DNA of 64,000 bases, from contig ML677343.1 in the NCBI GenBank assembly GCA_007922305.1, positions 31,675,987 through 31,739,986 on the forward strand, in the 5' to 3' direction. Made by a program: the position numbers and the translations under genes. Positions 1 through 12,195 of this stretch are shown in pieces (the first letter of the stretch is position 1; every line of letters begins with the position of its first letter). Below the pieces are notes generated by a model that saw only the letters and a program-made list of their open reading frames with translations, was not told the origin of the DNA and searched no databases. The stretch is from Dermatemys mawii. Its lineage: Eukaryota > Chordata > Testudines > Dermatemydidae.

Positions 1-377
1 GCTGAGCCAGCCCCTGTTTTCTCTGTTAGAGGGGGCAGCAGAGGCTCTGCTAGCCCAGCTCCCAGCTGGGGGAGTTAATTGACTGGCAGGGTGTGGCCCC
101 AAGGAGAGTGGGGCTTAAGGCAAAGCACCTGGGAGCCTTCCAGGCCAGAGCATAAAGCTGGCAGGAAGGAAGTCACAGGGGGGAAGGAGAACAGAGAGGA
201 ACCAAGTGTTGTTGCTCCTGGCTAGCTGAGGGAGCTAGCTGTCCCCCAAGGCAGAGGGCTATCGTATGTATATAGGTGACGGTGGGGGCTTGCAAAAGGG
301 AAATAAAGGGACACTGGTGCTTATAAAAATGGGGTCTTGACTCCTTTGTGGACCGAGCGGAGAAGGGCTCGTTTACA
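1..377 (+). mobile_element. Possible LTR remnant, truncated by the window edge
   Basis: The stretch has an LTR-like order: a TATATA run at 268-273, AATAAA at 302-307 and a downstream segment ending in TTTACA at 372-377. The 5' end lies outside the window and no flanking duplication can be tested, so this is a guess based on layout and resemblance to testudine LTRs. Confidence 0.35.
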
Positions 378-1021
378 GTGGGGAATGTGCTGCCACTCCC
401 TATACCTGTTTCTGTTCTGAGGACAGAGAGAGGCCTTCGGTCTGCAGGGCTCCTTGCACGGGCGTTAAACGTAGCACCAAAGATGCAGACAGGACGGTGC
501 ATGGCTGCAGCCCCAGGGGAGAGATGTGCACTGTGCTCTAGGTGGATATTCCCAGCGGTCCTGCTGGTGGGATCACTGATATGTAGCCAGCACCCTGCTA
601 ATGCCAGGAGCTGGTCGTGAGCATGGCTGTGCAATTTCTCTGGAGCAAACACAGCCCTGGGATACATAGCTGCAGCTCCCCTGAAGTTACGCCTCTTTAT
701 ACTGGGGCTGAATTTGCCCTTCTACATTATCCTGGGGAACAGTGTTGTCTGAGTGCCAGCGTTGTCTCTTGCTAGCCTGGCCCTCTGGATTCTGAGCTTC
801 TCTTCAGGGGAGAACCTTGTATTTCATTCCACTTGAGGAATTCCCACCACGACTTCTCCTAGTTCAGCTGCATGTCTGGCTCTATTCCCATGAGGTTTAG
901 CCCCACTGCTTGTCATGACCTTTCTCCAATCTGGGATCACCCTATGTCACGCTGAGAGTGCACTTTCTCCAGGGCAATTGCTATGGGGTGGGGAAACAGG
1001 TGGGCACCTTGTATTTTAGAT
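378..1021. other. No recognised feature
   Basis: I see no gene, repeat family or convincing exon here. The short ORFs on both strands lack codon structure or domains. Confidence 0.5.
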
Positions 1022-1401
1022 CAGTGGTTCTCAACCAGGAGTACATTTACGGTGGTACGCAGAGGTCTTCTCGGTGGAACATGAACTCATCTAGATATTT
1101 GCCTAGTTTTACAACAGGATCCCTAAAAAGCACAAACGAAAATTTAATAGCCAAGGGCTCGGTTACATTGCTCTGTATACCATACACTGATAGGTAAGTA
1201 CAATATTTATATTACAATTGATTTATAATTATATGGTAAAAAAAAGAAAGTCTGCAATTTTTCAGTAATTGTGCACGGTGACACTTTTGAATTTTTATGT
1301 CCGATTTAGTAAGTTTTCAAGTGAGGTGAAACTTTGGGGTACGCAAGACAAATCCGCCTCTTGAAAGGGGTCCAGCAGTCTGGAAAGGTTGAGAGCCCCT
1401 G
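1022..1401 (+). mobile_element. Non-autonomous hAT-like element with terminal inverted repeats
   Basis: The left end CAGTGGTTCTCAACC is mirrored by GGTTGAGAGCCCCTG at the right end, a hAT-type terminus seen in many amniote elements. The AT-rich middle has no transposase. No 8 bp duplication survives at the ends I chose, so boundaries are approximate. Confidence 0.65.
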
Positions 1402-1737
1402 CTCTCGAAGAAGCAGAATGGAGGTCTTGTACAGTAGCTGAAGCCCTGCTCTTTCTTCTGATGCATCTCCCCATATAAGCTCCTTGGTCGCAGATTGTCT
1501 CCTCTTGTTCCTGACACTTTGTGTGACACCAGATAGCCCAAAGTGACAGAATCTGACCCCGCCTGGCCAACGGGGCGTTCCGCCGGTAGAAGGGAGCTCT
1601 CAGCTGTAACAAAGTGGTGTCGGTGGTTCTTAGGCCAACTGCCCACCCTCGGGCTTAGGGGATATCTTGAGGACAGGAGTGGGTGGGGGAGGGCATACCT
1701 GTGCACCACTAATTCACATCGGTTATATGGTCCCACA
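1402..1737. other. No recognised feature
   Basis: Unique-looking sequence between two DNA elements; nothing supported. Confidence 0.5.
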
Positions 1738-2016
1738 GGGTCTGTCTACACAGCCTGTGGGAGAGTCTCCCAGCCCGGGTTGACCCACGTGGGCTAGCGG
1801 GGTCACACTAGCTAGTTCTGCGGACAGTGTTGTGAACTGGCAGTGTGGGCTGGAGCTCAGGCTCCAAACCCCGTCCCTACCTGGAAGCTTCACAGCTCCA
1901 GTCCAATCCATAGCTGTTATTTGTAGAGCGCGAGCCCTGAAAGCCCAAGTCTGTCAGCCTGGGCTGGGAAGCTCCCTCCCATGGTTGTTGGACTCCAGGG
2001 GTGTGCAGATAGACCC
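1738..2016. mobile_element. MITE of the 'GGGTMTGTCTACAC' inverted-repeat family
   Basis: Starts GGGTCTGTCTACAC and ends GTGTGCAGATAGACCC, imperfect inverted repeats. The same termini recur at 7169, 10493, 44423 and 53143. It is non-coding. The class is probably hAT-like, but no target duplication is visible here. Confidence 0.65.
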
Positions 2017-4081
2017 ATAGCAACTGTGGCAAGATGGTATAAGTTAGAACATCCCCTGGGCTGCTCTGATGTACACTGGTGGGCTGCGGCTGTTGAGAAG
2101 CAGCGGTGTAAATTTCTCCCTGACGCTCACATGGTTAGATTGCCAGCGCCTTGGCATAAGGACCGTCTTTTTGTTCTGTGCCTAGACAGTGCCTGGTCCA
2201 TGGCTGAGCCCAGCGACCCTGAAGTACCGATAATCTCTATTCTTCGATTCCAGGAATGTCCCTTGTCTGTGTCGCTCTGAAGCCCAGGCTGTCTGTCCAG
2301 TCAGTGAGAAGCAACAGGTGTGGTTGAGAGGTGTTTTGGATCAGAATATCACCCACGTCTGTCATCGCTGGGTTTCACGGTCTGTTACTGTCCAGTTCTT
2401 ATATTCTCAGCCATTGTCTCCTTTTGTTACACGTCATGAATTGTGCCCAGGCAATGGCCCGGCCTTTCTCTCAAATAACATTGCACATGCTGCCCTGGGC
2501 GATCCTGACACTGGAGAGCAGGGGGGCTTTTATTTCTAACCGGACTCAGACTATAAATAATTTATCTGTACAAGCTCTAAATCCTTTCTAGTTCATGACC
2601 TGCATGACTGCTCCGTTAATTGGGTGGTTTCTGCTGTGTCCACTTGCCTCCTACCTTAGACTTGTCTCCATTTTCAGTCACTGACCTAGTGTTGGGGCAT
2701 TTCCCCAGGCCAGCAGCTAGTTATCTGGGAATTCATTTAAGAACCTTTTCTTTGTGGGTGGAAGGCTCGGAGCACAGAGGGGTTGTAGAGGCGTTGAGAG
2801 GGAGGAAATTGGATTAAACTCACTCCAATCCCCATTGCGTCTAAGAGACCTGAAGGACGGTGCCGGAGCTGAGAAGGATGAAACGGTTCACCATCTTGGC
2901 AGATGTTTAGGGAATGTAACTGAGACTCATGGCCCTCAGACAGCGGTTGTGTCTCTTTAAGTGAACCTGAACAGCACCATCCCTGGCGGAGCTTCTAGGA
3001 GCTGTGCTGAGCTAGTCTCCACCAGCTGTTTCTCCTGGCAGGCCTTATAATCAAACGCCTGGTAAAATGGAGATTCTTCATGTCCTCAACGCTGGTGGAC
3101 CAGACTGTATCAGAGCCACCCTCATGTAATAAGTCAGCATTCATCAAGAATGGCTTTCTCAGCTTCTACATCCCAGGAGCTTCCAGCATTGAACTTTTGC
3201 ACCACGAACAAAAGCAGCTTTTGACTGTGCAGCTCAGACAACCGTAGAGTGGATGTTCCCCTCGCTTGATAGGTCGCACAAGGAAGATGGAGATTAAGCC
3301 CTTAATTTCCTAAGAATTTTCCACAGTTGTCTCCTCTCCCCCTGGCATCTCCATCCCATGACCTTCTAAGCTCACCCAGAAAGTTCAGCTTTTGGGTATA
3401 TACATTGATCAGAGGGCAAATGAAGTCACAGCCTTGCCAGCAATGCAGGATTTCCATTGAGTTATAAGTGGAAGCAAATGGTTTTAAAGGAAATGAAATT
3501 TATAGCTCTCTCAAAAATGCATTCAGTTGCTTTGCCTCTGTCATTCCATAGAGGCAGGGAGATGAAGGCATGCTTTGCATTTGTTTCTTGTCTCGGAGCC
3601 CCGAGGCAAAGAGGAATAAACCCACCAATCACACAACTGGGACATCCAAGCTCCTCCAAGATCCTAAGCCTGGCCTTCATGAAAGTCAATGGCAATATTT
3701 CTGCAGACTTTCAAGAGAGAAATCTGAAACCTTTGGGGGATTACCCAGGGACCCTCTAGTTGCTCTGCTTCACTGGGGGCTGAATGAATCTTTCTATGTC
3801 TCATCCCTTGGAAAGTCTTGCTCACGCACTGTGGCGGGGAAACTTGGGTTCAGTATCGCGAGCAAGGATCTGCTTCCAGTTTGCTTCCTGTTTTGTAGGA
3901 CAGGCGCATGTATGTAAATCATCTGGCTGCAGGGTCCAAGACCAAACTCTCAACTAGCAGAGGGGAAAATAGGAGGCTGGATTGCTAAAAGGGGGAATGT
4001 GTTTGTGGGTTTCTGTGTAACTGATACTAGGTGTCAGACTGGTAAAAGGCCTTCTTCTTCCTTCTTCCTGGCAAACTCATG
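2017..4081. other. No recognised feature over about 2 kb
   Basis: No exon, RNA gene or repeat I can name. The short ORFs in this stretch overlap one another on both strands, as expected by chance. Confidence 0.5.
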
Positions 4082-4162
4082 GGGCCAGATCCTCAGCGGG
4101 TGGAAATCAGCACCGTTCCATGGAAAGCAATGAAGCTGATTTACACCAGCTAGGATCTGGCC
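4082..4162. mobile_element. Short palindromic MITE-like element
   Basis: GCCAGATCCTCAGC at the left is mirrored by GCTAGGATCTGGC at the right, with an interrupted hairpin between. A similar but weaker copy lies at 41862-41921. This is a common ~80 bp amniote palindrome. Confidence 0.55.
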
Positions 4163-4267
4163 TGTGAGCTCGCAGGTTTGAGAAGCCAGAAGTGTTTTGA
4201 TGTTTTCCAAAACCAAAAAGGCAACTTCCATCAGTAGGAATTTACCTGGGGCAAATGCACTAAAACC

Positions 4268-4592
4268 AAGAACCCAATAGTGCAAACATTTAAGCATGTG
4301 AGTGGCGTTATTCACAGAGGGGTAGCCGTGTTAGTCTGGATATGTAAAAGCGACAAAGAGTCTTGTAGCACCTTATAGACTAACAGATTTTAGGGATTGT
4401 GAGCTTTCATGGGCTAAGACCCACTTCATCTGATGAGCCCACGAAAGCTCACGATCCCTAAGATCTGTTAATCTATAAGGTGCTACAAGACTCTTTGTCG
4501 TTATTCACAGAGCAAGTCCCCTTTCACTTGATGGAGCTGCTTGCATGAACAAAGTTGCACATATTCTTACATGTTTGGAGGATCAGGCCCTA
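4268..4592. mobile_element. Older palindromic MITE split by a younger insertion
   Basis: The left arm (4268-4319, with TTTAAGCATGTGAGT) and the right arm (4513-4592, with AGTTGCACATATTCTTACATG) are the two halves of an inverted-repeat element whose consensus reads continuously across the site. It is interrupted by the element at 4320-4498. Confidence 0.55.
4320..4498. mobile_element. Long-inverted-repeat element beginning GGGGTAGCCGTGTTAGTCTG
   Basis: About 66 bases at 4351-4416 are nearly the exact reverse complement of 4436-4500, around a loop of roughly 20 bases. It is flanked by the direct repeat CGTTATTCACAGAG (4306-4319 and 4499-4512); the two terminal bases may belong to the element, giving 12-14 bp. 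Long duplications and inverted structure are compatible with a Penelope-type or LINE-mobilised origin, which I cannot prove. The family is one I associate with turtles. Confidence 0.7.
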
Positions 4593-5033
4593 CATTTTAT
4601 GCTGCAGGGTAGAATCTGTCTTCCAGAAGACACACCACTTCATCCCAACTAAAATCACAGAGAATTGCAGTGGTGTCCCTTTGCATCTGTGAACATAAGT
4701 CCCGTGAAAATGGTGGCTTACTGACTGAGAAATGTGTAACGAGACCCCGGGGTTTATTAATTAATCTTTAAATGTCTTTAATGTGCTTGTAGAATAGATG
4801 CACTGAGAATAAATTACAATAAAATATCTGTTTTAAACATCTAACCAGTGTGAGAAATTCTAAAACTGGAATTGGAAAAGAAATAGAGAAGAGGCTCTGC
4901 CTTAAGGTTTACCCAAGTTGACAAAGGATTGGCCAAAACACTGGGCCTTCCATATGTGCTCTGAAAGCCAACAAAGTCCAGCCCACCAGAGAGAACAAAT
5001 TCCGGTTTGGGACCCTCCACTGAGAACTCCCAG

Positions 5034-5104
5034 GGTGAAATCTTAGCCCCCATTGAAACTAATTGCAAAACTCCCATTATTTTCAGTAGGGCCAGAATTT
5101 CACC
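5034..5104. mobile_element. Short MITE-like palindrome (GGTGAAAT...ATTTCACC)
   Basis: GGTGAAATCTTAGCCCC and GGGCCAGAATTTCACC are imperfect inverted repeats around an 'actcccatt' core. Related palindromes with a CCATTGACTT-type core occur at 11608-11660 and 13008-13077. Confidence 0.45.
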
Positions 5105-7168
5105 ACCAATCTCCAAGTGCTGATCGGCACCTGCACCTGCCTACAGAATGTACCGGGATGCCTCGAGTGTATTTCTAGGGGCTGTCAGAAAAACAAAATA
5201 CAGCGGTTGTGATGGGGCACTGGGAAATAGATGGTCTATCAAATAACCAGGTATCAAACCATGTTGGTCTTTACCCGGTGCCTAGAAGTGCACCCAGAAG
5301 CAGATATAGGGCATTTATGCTGACCTGCTCCACTAAGGAGATGGGCTGCTGTATCGTTCATCATGCTTTTGCCTTAATATATCTGCCAGCTCTAAGCATT
5401 TATACCTCACTCATCAGTAGCATTGGAGCACCACAGCCTGGCCATGTTGCAACTGTGCATAGTGGTGAGGTAGTGTCCCGGGGTGAAGATGGCCAAGCAT
5501 AATATGGTGACATCATTATGCTGGAACAATATCGACAGGATGTGATGTCGCTGACAGTGCCTCACGGGGCAGATACTGAAAACCTCTGCCTGGCCTTCCT
5601 GTTGGGCAGATGAGATACAGGAGAGCATTCCCTAGCTGGCTGGGCAGGGGAAGTCCCCACACAGCTGTGGACATGGCCATAAACCTCCACGGGGCTGTGC
5701 TAACAGAGACATGGCTTTGTCGTTCTGCGTTCCGTGGCCATAGGTTGACTTACCAGAAGTGCTCCCTTCCGGGGCTTGTGTAATCAGACAGGACCGACCG
5801 GGGAGTCATCTGGGGAGACATGTTGTTCCTATTGACATAAATTGCTCCTAATGAGCTGAGAAGTTCAACCAATCCCCTTGATGGAGGAAGGGGATGTCTG
5901 AGGGGCTTTTTCCCAGGAAGCTCATACAAGCTAGATGGAGGTTTGCTTATTCCAGTTCTGCCTGAGCTACAAAGCCAGTACGTGAAGCCGGTTGGCTCGC
6001 TGTCCTCCCAGCTGTGTCAACAGACAAGGAAGAAAAGTGCTCTTTATTTGTGTTTAGTTTTTGAAGAGTAGGCCGAGCTAATGGCAGCTGTTGTGTTGTG
6101 ACACTTGCTGCTCGGGACAGGCGTAGGCTGGTGCTGACCAGGCTATTTGTATCCTTCAGGGACCCGTTTCACAATGGGGAGGTAACGGAAGAACATCCGT
6201 AAAAGCTCTGCGTGTGTTTCTTTCTCATAACTTTATGGTGAAGAGAGATCAGAACATTGAAGGAAGACGCATGGAGTTCAATAGGACGTTGCTTCTGTTG
6301 CCTGCCCAACTAAGCTGCAATTCAGTGCTACGTGAGGAGCGCACTCCATGCTACAGTCCTCTTGCTTTGGCTGGGGCAGTCTCGTATCGACTCAATTTGG
6401 GTTCTTATACCGCGGTATCTGAGGCACTGTCCATTTTTCTCCCATGACTAAGACAGGGGCACAGGCCAAGCCATTCTCTCTGCTCCTTCCTCTGTTCTGA
6501 CCATTCCAGGGCTTCTGTCCTCCCGCGTTCCTCTTTCAGTGAGTCTCTGGAGCACACATCTTAGCCTGAAAGTTCTGCAGTAACGTGGCCATTGTCCCAT
6601 GTGTTGTAAGCCATTGGAATTCTCCCTTGCAGAGTATCACTGGGGAACTAGCAATCGTGGGGAAGAGCTGCTCCCTTCCGTGGAAGGTACTGCAACAGAG
6701 CAGGCAGTGCTAGGTGTCAGCAGCGGGGTATGTAGCATGTCCAGGGGTCACAGGGAAAGGGGTGACGTTTCCAAAGCAAATTCCACTGATTTTGATGCTG
6801 ATTTTATCTGGCAGCCTCTGATGGGCCCCTGTAGATTACAGAGATTTCCCAATAGATCTTTCCTGCCAGTTCCCTCGCAAATGCGTTACCTGTTGCTTCC
6901 ATCTCTCAGACCTGTGCGAAGGGTGCCCTCGGAGGCAGAAGACGGAGGGAGGGTGGACTTTTACTTTAGTGCCACCCACAGTCCCAAGCTCCACCCACGG
7001 GTCCCAAGCTCCGCCCACAATTGCAAACTGGCTCCCTATTTCAGCTAAAATTATGGGAAATAGTTATGCTGTCATCATGAGTCTTCAGAGTTGAAACCCC
7101 TTTAGAGATGATACCTGCACTACTATTTCAGAGTGTGTGCCTGCCAACTCAAGAGAGAGCAGGGATTT
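5105..7168. other. No gene recognised over about 2 kb; one short tandem duplication
   Basis: The only structure I see is a 20-base tandem pair (GTCCCAAGCTCCACCCACGG then GTCCCAAGCTCCGCCCACAA) at about 6981-7020. Confidence 0.5.
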
Positions 7169-7400
7169 GGGTATGTCTACACTGCCATGAAAAGATGCAT
7201 CCTTAACTCAGATTAGCTAACCCTGATTAAACTAGCAGTAAAGACATAGCAACTTGACTTTTAACTCAGGTTAGTAATATAAGGGTAACCAGCCTGCCCT
7301 TTTTGCTTTCACTCATGCTGCTAACCCAAGTTAAAAGCTGAATTGTCCTGTCTTCAATGCTATTTTAATCCAAGTGAGTTCACCCCAGTTACGAACATGC
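7169..7400. mobile_element. MITE of the GGGTATGTCTACACTGC family, right end unclear
   Basis: Begins with the canonical terminus GGGTATGTCTACACTGC and contains repeated TTAACTCAGGTTAG-like segments typical of this family. The distal terminus is eroded, so the end coordinate is an estimate. Confidence 0.5.
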
Positions 7401-8309
7401 CTTGTACTGTACTCAGCTCTGATTAGGAACATTTCCTTTGCAGCCATCAGAACAAGACAGACTTTAGTTTTCCAACGTGAAAGCTCTAAGTACTGCAGAA
7501 GTGAGGAGCCAGCAGAGAAGTGCTGATATGGCATAACCACCCCATACCGATTCAATCTATCCTTGCCAGTACGAGCCAAGACACCCACCAGGAACGCGCC
7601 CTCTTTACAAATAATTGCAGGTGCAGAGAACTACTGCCTACAGCTGTCGTTTGACCCTCTGATGCATTTCCTCTTCGGTGTATCTACATTACGCCATATC
7701 CAGGACCGACATCAGCTGTGAAAATAACAGGAATTGTCTTCCTACGTAATGCATGTTATGCAAACACCTCCTCGGTGAGTCAAATGTTCTGATGTGCCAG
7801 TACAAAAGAATAGACTCTAGCAAGGAAAGTCCCTTTTGGCTGCAGCAAAGAGACCCGGGCTTTGTCTCTAACCTCTGTTACAGCAGGAGAAATGAATTGG
7901 CCTGCCAGTCCCTGGGCTCCAGCCCTGTGAAATGAACTGGTAAGCTCGGCACGTGTTAGACTGGTGTGCTGAGACGACTGCTTCTCATGGTGCCCAAGAC
8001 TGTCTCGTTGTTTCCTTGTGCTCCCACATCAGTCTGTCTCCTTCCAGTGACTCTTCTCCTATACTTAGATAGTAAATGCTTTTTGGTGTGCATTTGTACC
8101 TGGCGCAATGGGGTCCCTGCTCCAGGAGAGAGGCTTCGAGGTGTTACAGTAATAATACCTGGAAGCAGACATTTCGCACACAGTCCACGTGACGCTCCTT
8201 GTATCGGCGGCGAGTGCCCTCCCCAGGAGCGCTGGCACTGATTTCACTGAGCGTGTGGGCACCGGGGGCTGGTTTCTGAAAGGCGGCAACAGTCAACGTG
8301 AGCAATGCA
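7401..8309. other. No recognised feature
   Basis: A possible eroded MITE end lies at 7681-7710 (TATCTACATTACGCC). Nothing else is supported. Confidence 0.45.
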
Positions 8310-8473
8310 GCATCTACACTGGGACTGCGTCAACTGAACGACATTGACCTAAGTGCTGTGCCTCTCCCAGAGGGGAAGTTAAGTCAGTGTAGTGGGCAAG
8401 TCACATCAGTGGGAGCTACATGTCAGTGTAGATGCTTACAGAGTTAGGCCTAACTCTGCAGTGTAGACCAGGC
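8310..8473. mobile_element. Inverted-repeat DNA element, hAT-like, possibly two joined ends
   Basis: GCATCTACACTG at 8310-8321 is the exact reverse complement of CAGTGTAGATGC at 8424-8435. A further arm GCAGTGTAGACCAGGCC follows at 8457-8473, suggesting a larger or composite element. Confidence 0.6.
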
Positions 8474-8798
8474 CAGAGCCCTAGCACCTCCCTTTCTACT
8501 ACCACGGGGCAGTTCACATGCAACACCTTGCTCAGGGCTGGGGGGAGCATTGCCGGCCAGCCCTGATCTCGTGAACTGTAACAACTTTGCCCCCAGGTCA
8601 CTGAATTTATTATAGGGCTGTCCAAGGAAGCAGGATGCGTGTCATCTATCCACCCAGGTGGGAAAAATTTCTAATGACCACAGTGCATGAGAGACCACCC
8701 AAGCAATGTCTCTCCACTCTGTGTAAGCTGAACATCCTTGCGGGTCAACAGTGGGGTTTCTACTCCCAACAAAAGTCAGAAGGAACGCAATAAAATCT

Positions 8799-9012
8799 AG
8801 TGGTTAGAACAGGAGACAATGTCTCTTATCAAGCACACTTGAGGTCTCTTACCAAGTCTGTCCCTAACTATGAACTAGGGAGCACGGTGTGTTATCGCTG
8901 TATCTCAGTTTCCTTGCCTATAAAAGGGGAATTGGGGCTAGTAATGCTTTTTGTGCAATGCTTTGAGATCTTTGGCTGAGCAGTACAAGGGTTTGTCATT
9001 GTTATTTATCAC
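8799..9012 (+). repeat. MIR-type SINE
   Basis: The order TAGTGGTTAGAACAGGAGAC, then a TCTCAGTTTCCTTGCCTATAAAA block, then GCTTTGAGATC, follows the conserved MIR/CORE-SINE body. Old and diverged. Confidence 0.65.
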
Positions 9013-9487
9013 TGTCCCTCTTTACCAAGACTCCGGCGATGACGAGGCGATAAAGTGAAGTTTATGCGTGCTCCTTTGAGTCGTGTTTTTCCATGAAAAG
9101 CAGCAGATTTACGTTTGCCATTTTCATGGGCAGCGCGATAGAAATCAGCAGCTCTCTGATGTCATTTCCATTCTGGCTGCTGATTCCCACGCATCTATCC
9201 CTTCTAATCTCCAGTCTGACGGGGAGAAATCCTTCTTCGGTGACAGGGTGGACAGTGCGGGCGCCTTGGGCAGAGGCAGGGGAATCCCTGCAAGGGGAAG
9301 AATTTTGTAGAAAAGTATCTTTCATCAATTAGGTAAATATTTAGATGGCTCCTTCTTCCTCCTGCCCCCCTCCCCTTGCAGCCCGTTTGGGTCCAGTATG
9401 TTTGGAAAAGGGGATATTGCATGCATGTGGGGGTGGAGGGTGCATACTGGTATGTGTTTGCCTTTTACCTTTGAACATGGCTCTGGT
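9013..9487. other. No recognised feature
   Basis: Overlapping short ORFs occur on both strands at 9062-9422 but none looks like a protein. Confidence 0.45.
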
Positions 9488-9560
9488 CCTTTAGCTCAAA
9501 TAGCCGTGGCTTATGCCTTTAGCTCTGCAGGTTCCGGGGTCCATCCCACCCAGCAACCTA
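9488..9560 (+). repeat. tRNA-derived SINE fragment
   Basis: The segment CCTTTAGCTCTGCAGGTTCC with a following GGTCCATCCC resembles the tRNA-like part, including a degenerate B box, of the SINE seen more completely at 12001 and 32975. Confidence 0.4.
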
Positions 9561-10492
9561 TCTCGGTGCATTATTACACATGCCTTGCACGCGCGGGGTT
9601 GTGCGTGCACGGTGAGTGTGCATCCATCTCCGAGAGCCAGCGCAGCCGGGTTTGGCAGTAACTGTCCTGTTGATAAACTGGTTGTTGGCAGCTGGAGTGG
9701 TGGTGAGGAAAACAATAAGCAATCAGGCTGCAATTAAACTTCCTCCTAATTGTAGTGCTACACAGCGCACTTCCTCTGCTTTCTAAGTTTGGTGGTGTAA
9801 TTACAGCGCCAGGGTTAAGACAGCATCTGTGTTCCCTCTGTGCTAAACCCTGTCTTTCAGGAATTTTTGACTTGACTGTCTAAATCCTGCGGAAACTTGG
9901 CAGCCAATAAAAGAAAAAACGATTCATTGGCTTGGCCATTGTGAAAGTCTCAGGGCAGAATCCTCCTCTGTGTCTTGAGTTGTGGATCTCCAGCATGCTT
10001 CCTGAGTGCATTCGGTGTGAGTACAACTCGCAGCAGCGTGCGTAGGTGGGAGTGCAGCGTGCCGAGCGGGATATGCTGGAGGCGTCTGGAGAGGGGAGAG
10101 GATTTATCTTCAGAACTGGGTGGGGGGATGTTTAAAATGCCCTTGTGGGAGAGAGGGCCTGCCTTGGCGTGGGTGTACACATGAGAGAGGGCATGCCTTG
10201 GTGTGTGTGTACGCGTGTGAGTACAAGTCATGGCACGTGTGCAATTACCACAATTGCGTGTACAAGCGGCCAGCTAGGCATGTTAGAGAATGCCACGCTG
10301 CTGCCGGCGAGGGTGATCCCAGCACATGTAGACGTATCTGAGCTCGCTCGAGGACCACCATCAGTGAAGCTGTGGCAGTACAGGGCTTCCAAAGCCCACC
10401 TGGGACCCTGGCAATCACTCAGGTCGCTAACCCGTGATGAAGCCTTTGCTGCCATGGCTGCACTGGTATTGGTACACGAGCAAGCTGGCTCA
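9561..10492. other. Mostly unique; candidate conserved non-coding block at 9735-9930
   Basis: The stretch 9735-9930 carries homeobox-type cores (TAATTG, GTAATTACA) and an AT-rich CCAATAAAAG run and does not resemble a repeat. Around 10140-10230 there are two related 'gggagagaggg/atgagagagggc' segments and a GT-rich tract. No gene. Confidence 0.35.
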
Positions 10493-10546
10493 GGTATGTC
10501 TACATCTAGTGCATTTACACCTCCTGAATGCAGTGTAGACATCCCC
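10493..10546. mobile_element. Short MITE (GGTATGTCTACA...TGTAGACATCCC)
   Basis: Two arms of about 20 bases form a near-palindrome with little loop. It may be the right end of a longer element starting near 10310. Confidence 0.6.
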
Positions 10547-11037
10547 TTAGTGTAACAAATGACACACATACAGTCAGGGCCCGGCATCATGCTTGTTTAA
10601 CCCAAGAAAGAAGGACTCTACCTGTAGAGCAAAAGGTGCTGTCCCGTAAGTGGTACTAATACTACATCCTTTATCCTGTGTGGGGCCAGCCCCCAATGGA
10701 GAACACCACTCTCTGTCTGTCTCTCCCCATCCCCGTCCCTACCAAATACATCAGATTTGACCTTCTCTGATTTTGGCTATTTGTGTTCTAGTCTGAATGT
10801 AACTGAAATTTATATATAATATTTTCGGGGAATGGGTTGTTTGTTAATTCATTAAGAATCAGCTGGAAAGTCGTCAACCTTTAGAAGAGAAACAATGATC
10901 TCTCTAACCTCGAGCTACAGGCAGGGAGAAAAGTTTGCTGCCTTTTGAAATCTGTTTAAAAATGCATCTGCTTTGGTCGATGTGTGTAATTCTGGATTTA
11001 GAAACATGTGGAGAGGAAGATTAAAGGGTGGCGTATG
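10547..11037. other. No recognised feature
   Basis: Partly AT-rich (10800-10850); no repeat or exon recognised. Confidence 0.45.
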
Positions 11038-11225
11038 TAGAGGTTAGAGCGAGCGATTGGGTGTCAGGACGCTTGGGTTCTATTTCTGACCCCACAACTG
11101 ACACACAGTGTGAGTGAGTCGCCTGATCTCTGTCTGCCCCAGCTCTCCCAGATAGTACTTTCTTCTCTTGGGAGTTGAAAAGGTTAATTGAGTTAGGTCT
11201 TTGAAGTGCTCTGGAGTGCTTGTGC
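11038..11225 (+). repeat. MIR-type SINE, diverged
   Basis: The segment GGTGTCAGGACGCTTGGGTTC followed by a TGACCCCACAACTGACACAC block matches the left half of a MIR-type SINE, with a possible tail at 11190-11215. Confidence 0.5.
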
Positions 11226-12000
11226 GAGCTGGCTATTCCAGGGTCTCTGGTGAGGGGCTGTGCACACTTGTTTGTTATGGTAGCACTACCCGCAGAGGGC
11301 TGGCCGTACAAGCTTGTTTGTTATTGCACAGCTGTTTTGTGGGAACGAGGCAGGAGAGATAGAAGCCCACTGACTTTCTTATTGTAGGGTTGGTCGTGAG
11401 TGCCCCTCCTGCTGTTTGTTTGTTTATACAGAAGAGCATTGGAAGCATTTTGTTTGGGAAAGGGGGAAAGATGCAGGGTAAAAAATTCTGCGGCCAATGA
11501 GAACAGAAAAAGCAGAGTTCGGGGACTAGCAAGACCAACAGGCCAGACAGTGTCCTAGAAGATCGGTTGTAGAGGTTCTGTGTGGAGTTCCTCATGAGAG
11601 ACTTGCGGTCCAATCCTGATCCCGGTGATGTCCATTGACTTCACTGAGAGCCAGCTCCGACTCCTAGCACGTACATGTGTCGTTAACGCTTGGCCTACTG
11701 GTTTGTCAAGCCGCTGCTCCTGCGGACTCCGCCGAGTCGTGCCGGCTGTGTGCTGTGGGTTTGGACATCTGGTGAGTTGCTGAAATCACTTTAGAGGAGT
11801 CCCCCAGAGAACAGGATATATATAGGGAGTGAGCCAGCTAGAAATAGGAGGTTGTCTATGCACCAGGAGAGAGGATAAACCGGGCCTGCCTTTTAGCATG
11901 GACTCATCCTTCCAGTGGGTCACTAATCTCCTGACTGACCCTGCTCAAAGTGAGTGACATCTGCCCCCACACGGAGCAGCCAGTGTAATGTCAACAGATC
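11226..12000. other. No gene; weak MITE palindrome at 11608-11660
   Basis: The bases around CCATTGACTTCACTGAGAG at about 11631 resemble the core of small amniote palindromes. A TATATATA-like run lies at 11816-11823 with no sign of a gene behind it. Confidence 0.4.
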
Positions 12001-12195
12001 CCGATCATCAGTGGGCGGGATCGAACCAGGGACCTTTGGAGCTTCGTGCATGAGCCTCTGCTGCATGAGCTAAAAGACGCCTGGCTGTTAGCTCAGGCTG
12101 TAGAGTAGACTCATTAATCTCTCTGTCTCTGTGGTCTCGGTGCCACTTGACAGAGCACCACACCCAAGAGGTGTGTTGGGTTTCACCAGCACTGG
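12001..12195 (-). repeat. tRNA-derived SINE, near complete
   Basis: On the minus strand a B box GGTTCGATCCC (12017-12027) and an upstream TAGCTC-type A region lie in a tRNA-like segment, preceded by an unrelated head with GTGCTCTGTC and GTGGCACCGAGACC. A second copy with the same order lies at 32975-33140. Confidence 0.7.

Noticed and set aside
12017..12027. B-box-like GGTTCGATCCC as a tRNA gene (also at 32993)
   Set aside because: No cloverleaf or acceptor stem pairing; both copies sit in the same interspersed SINE.
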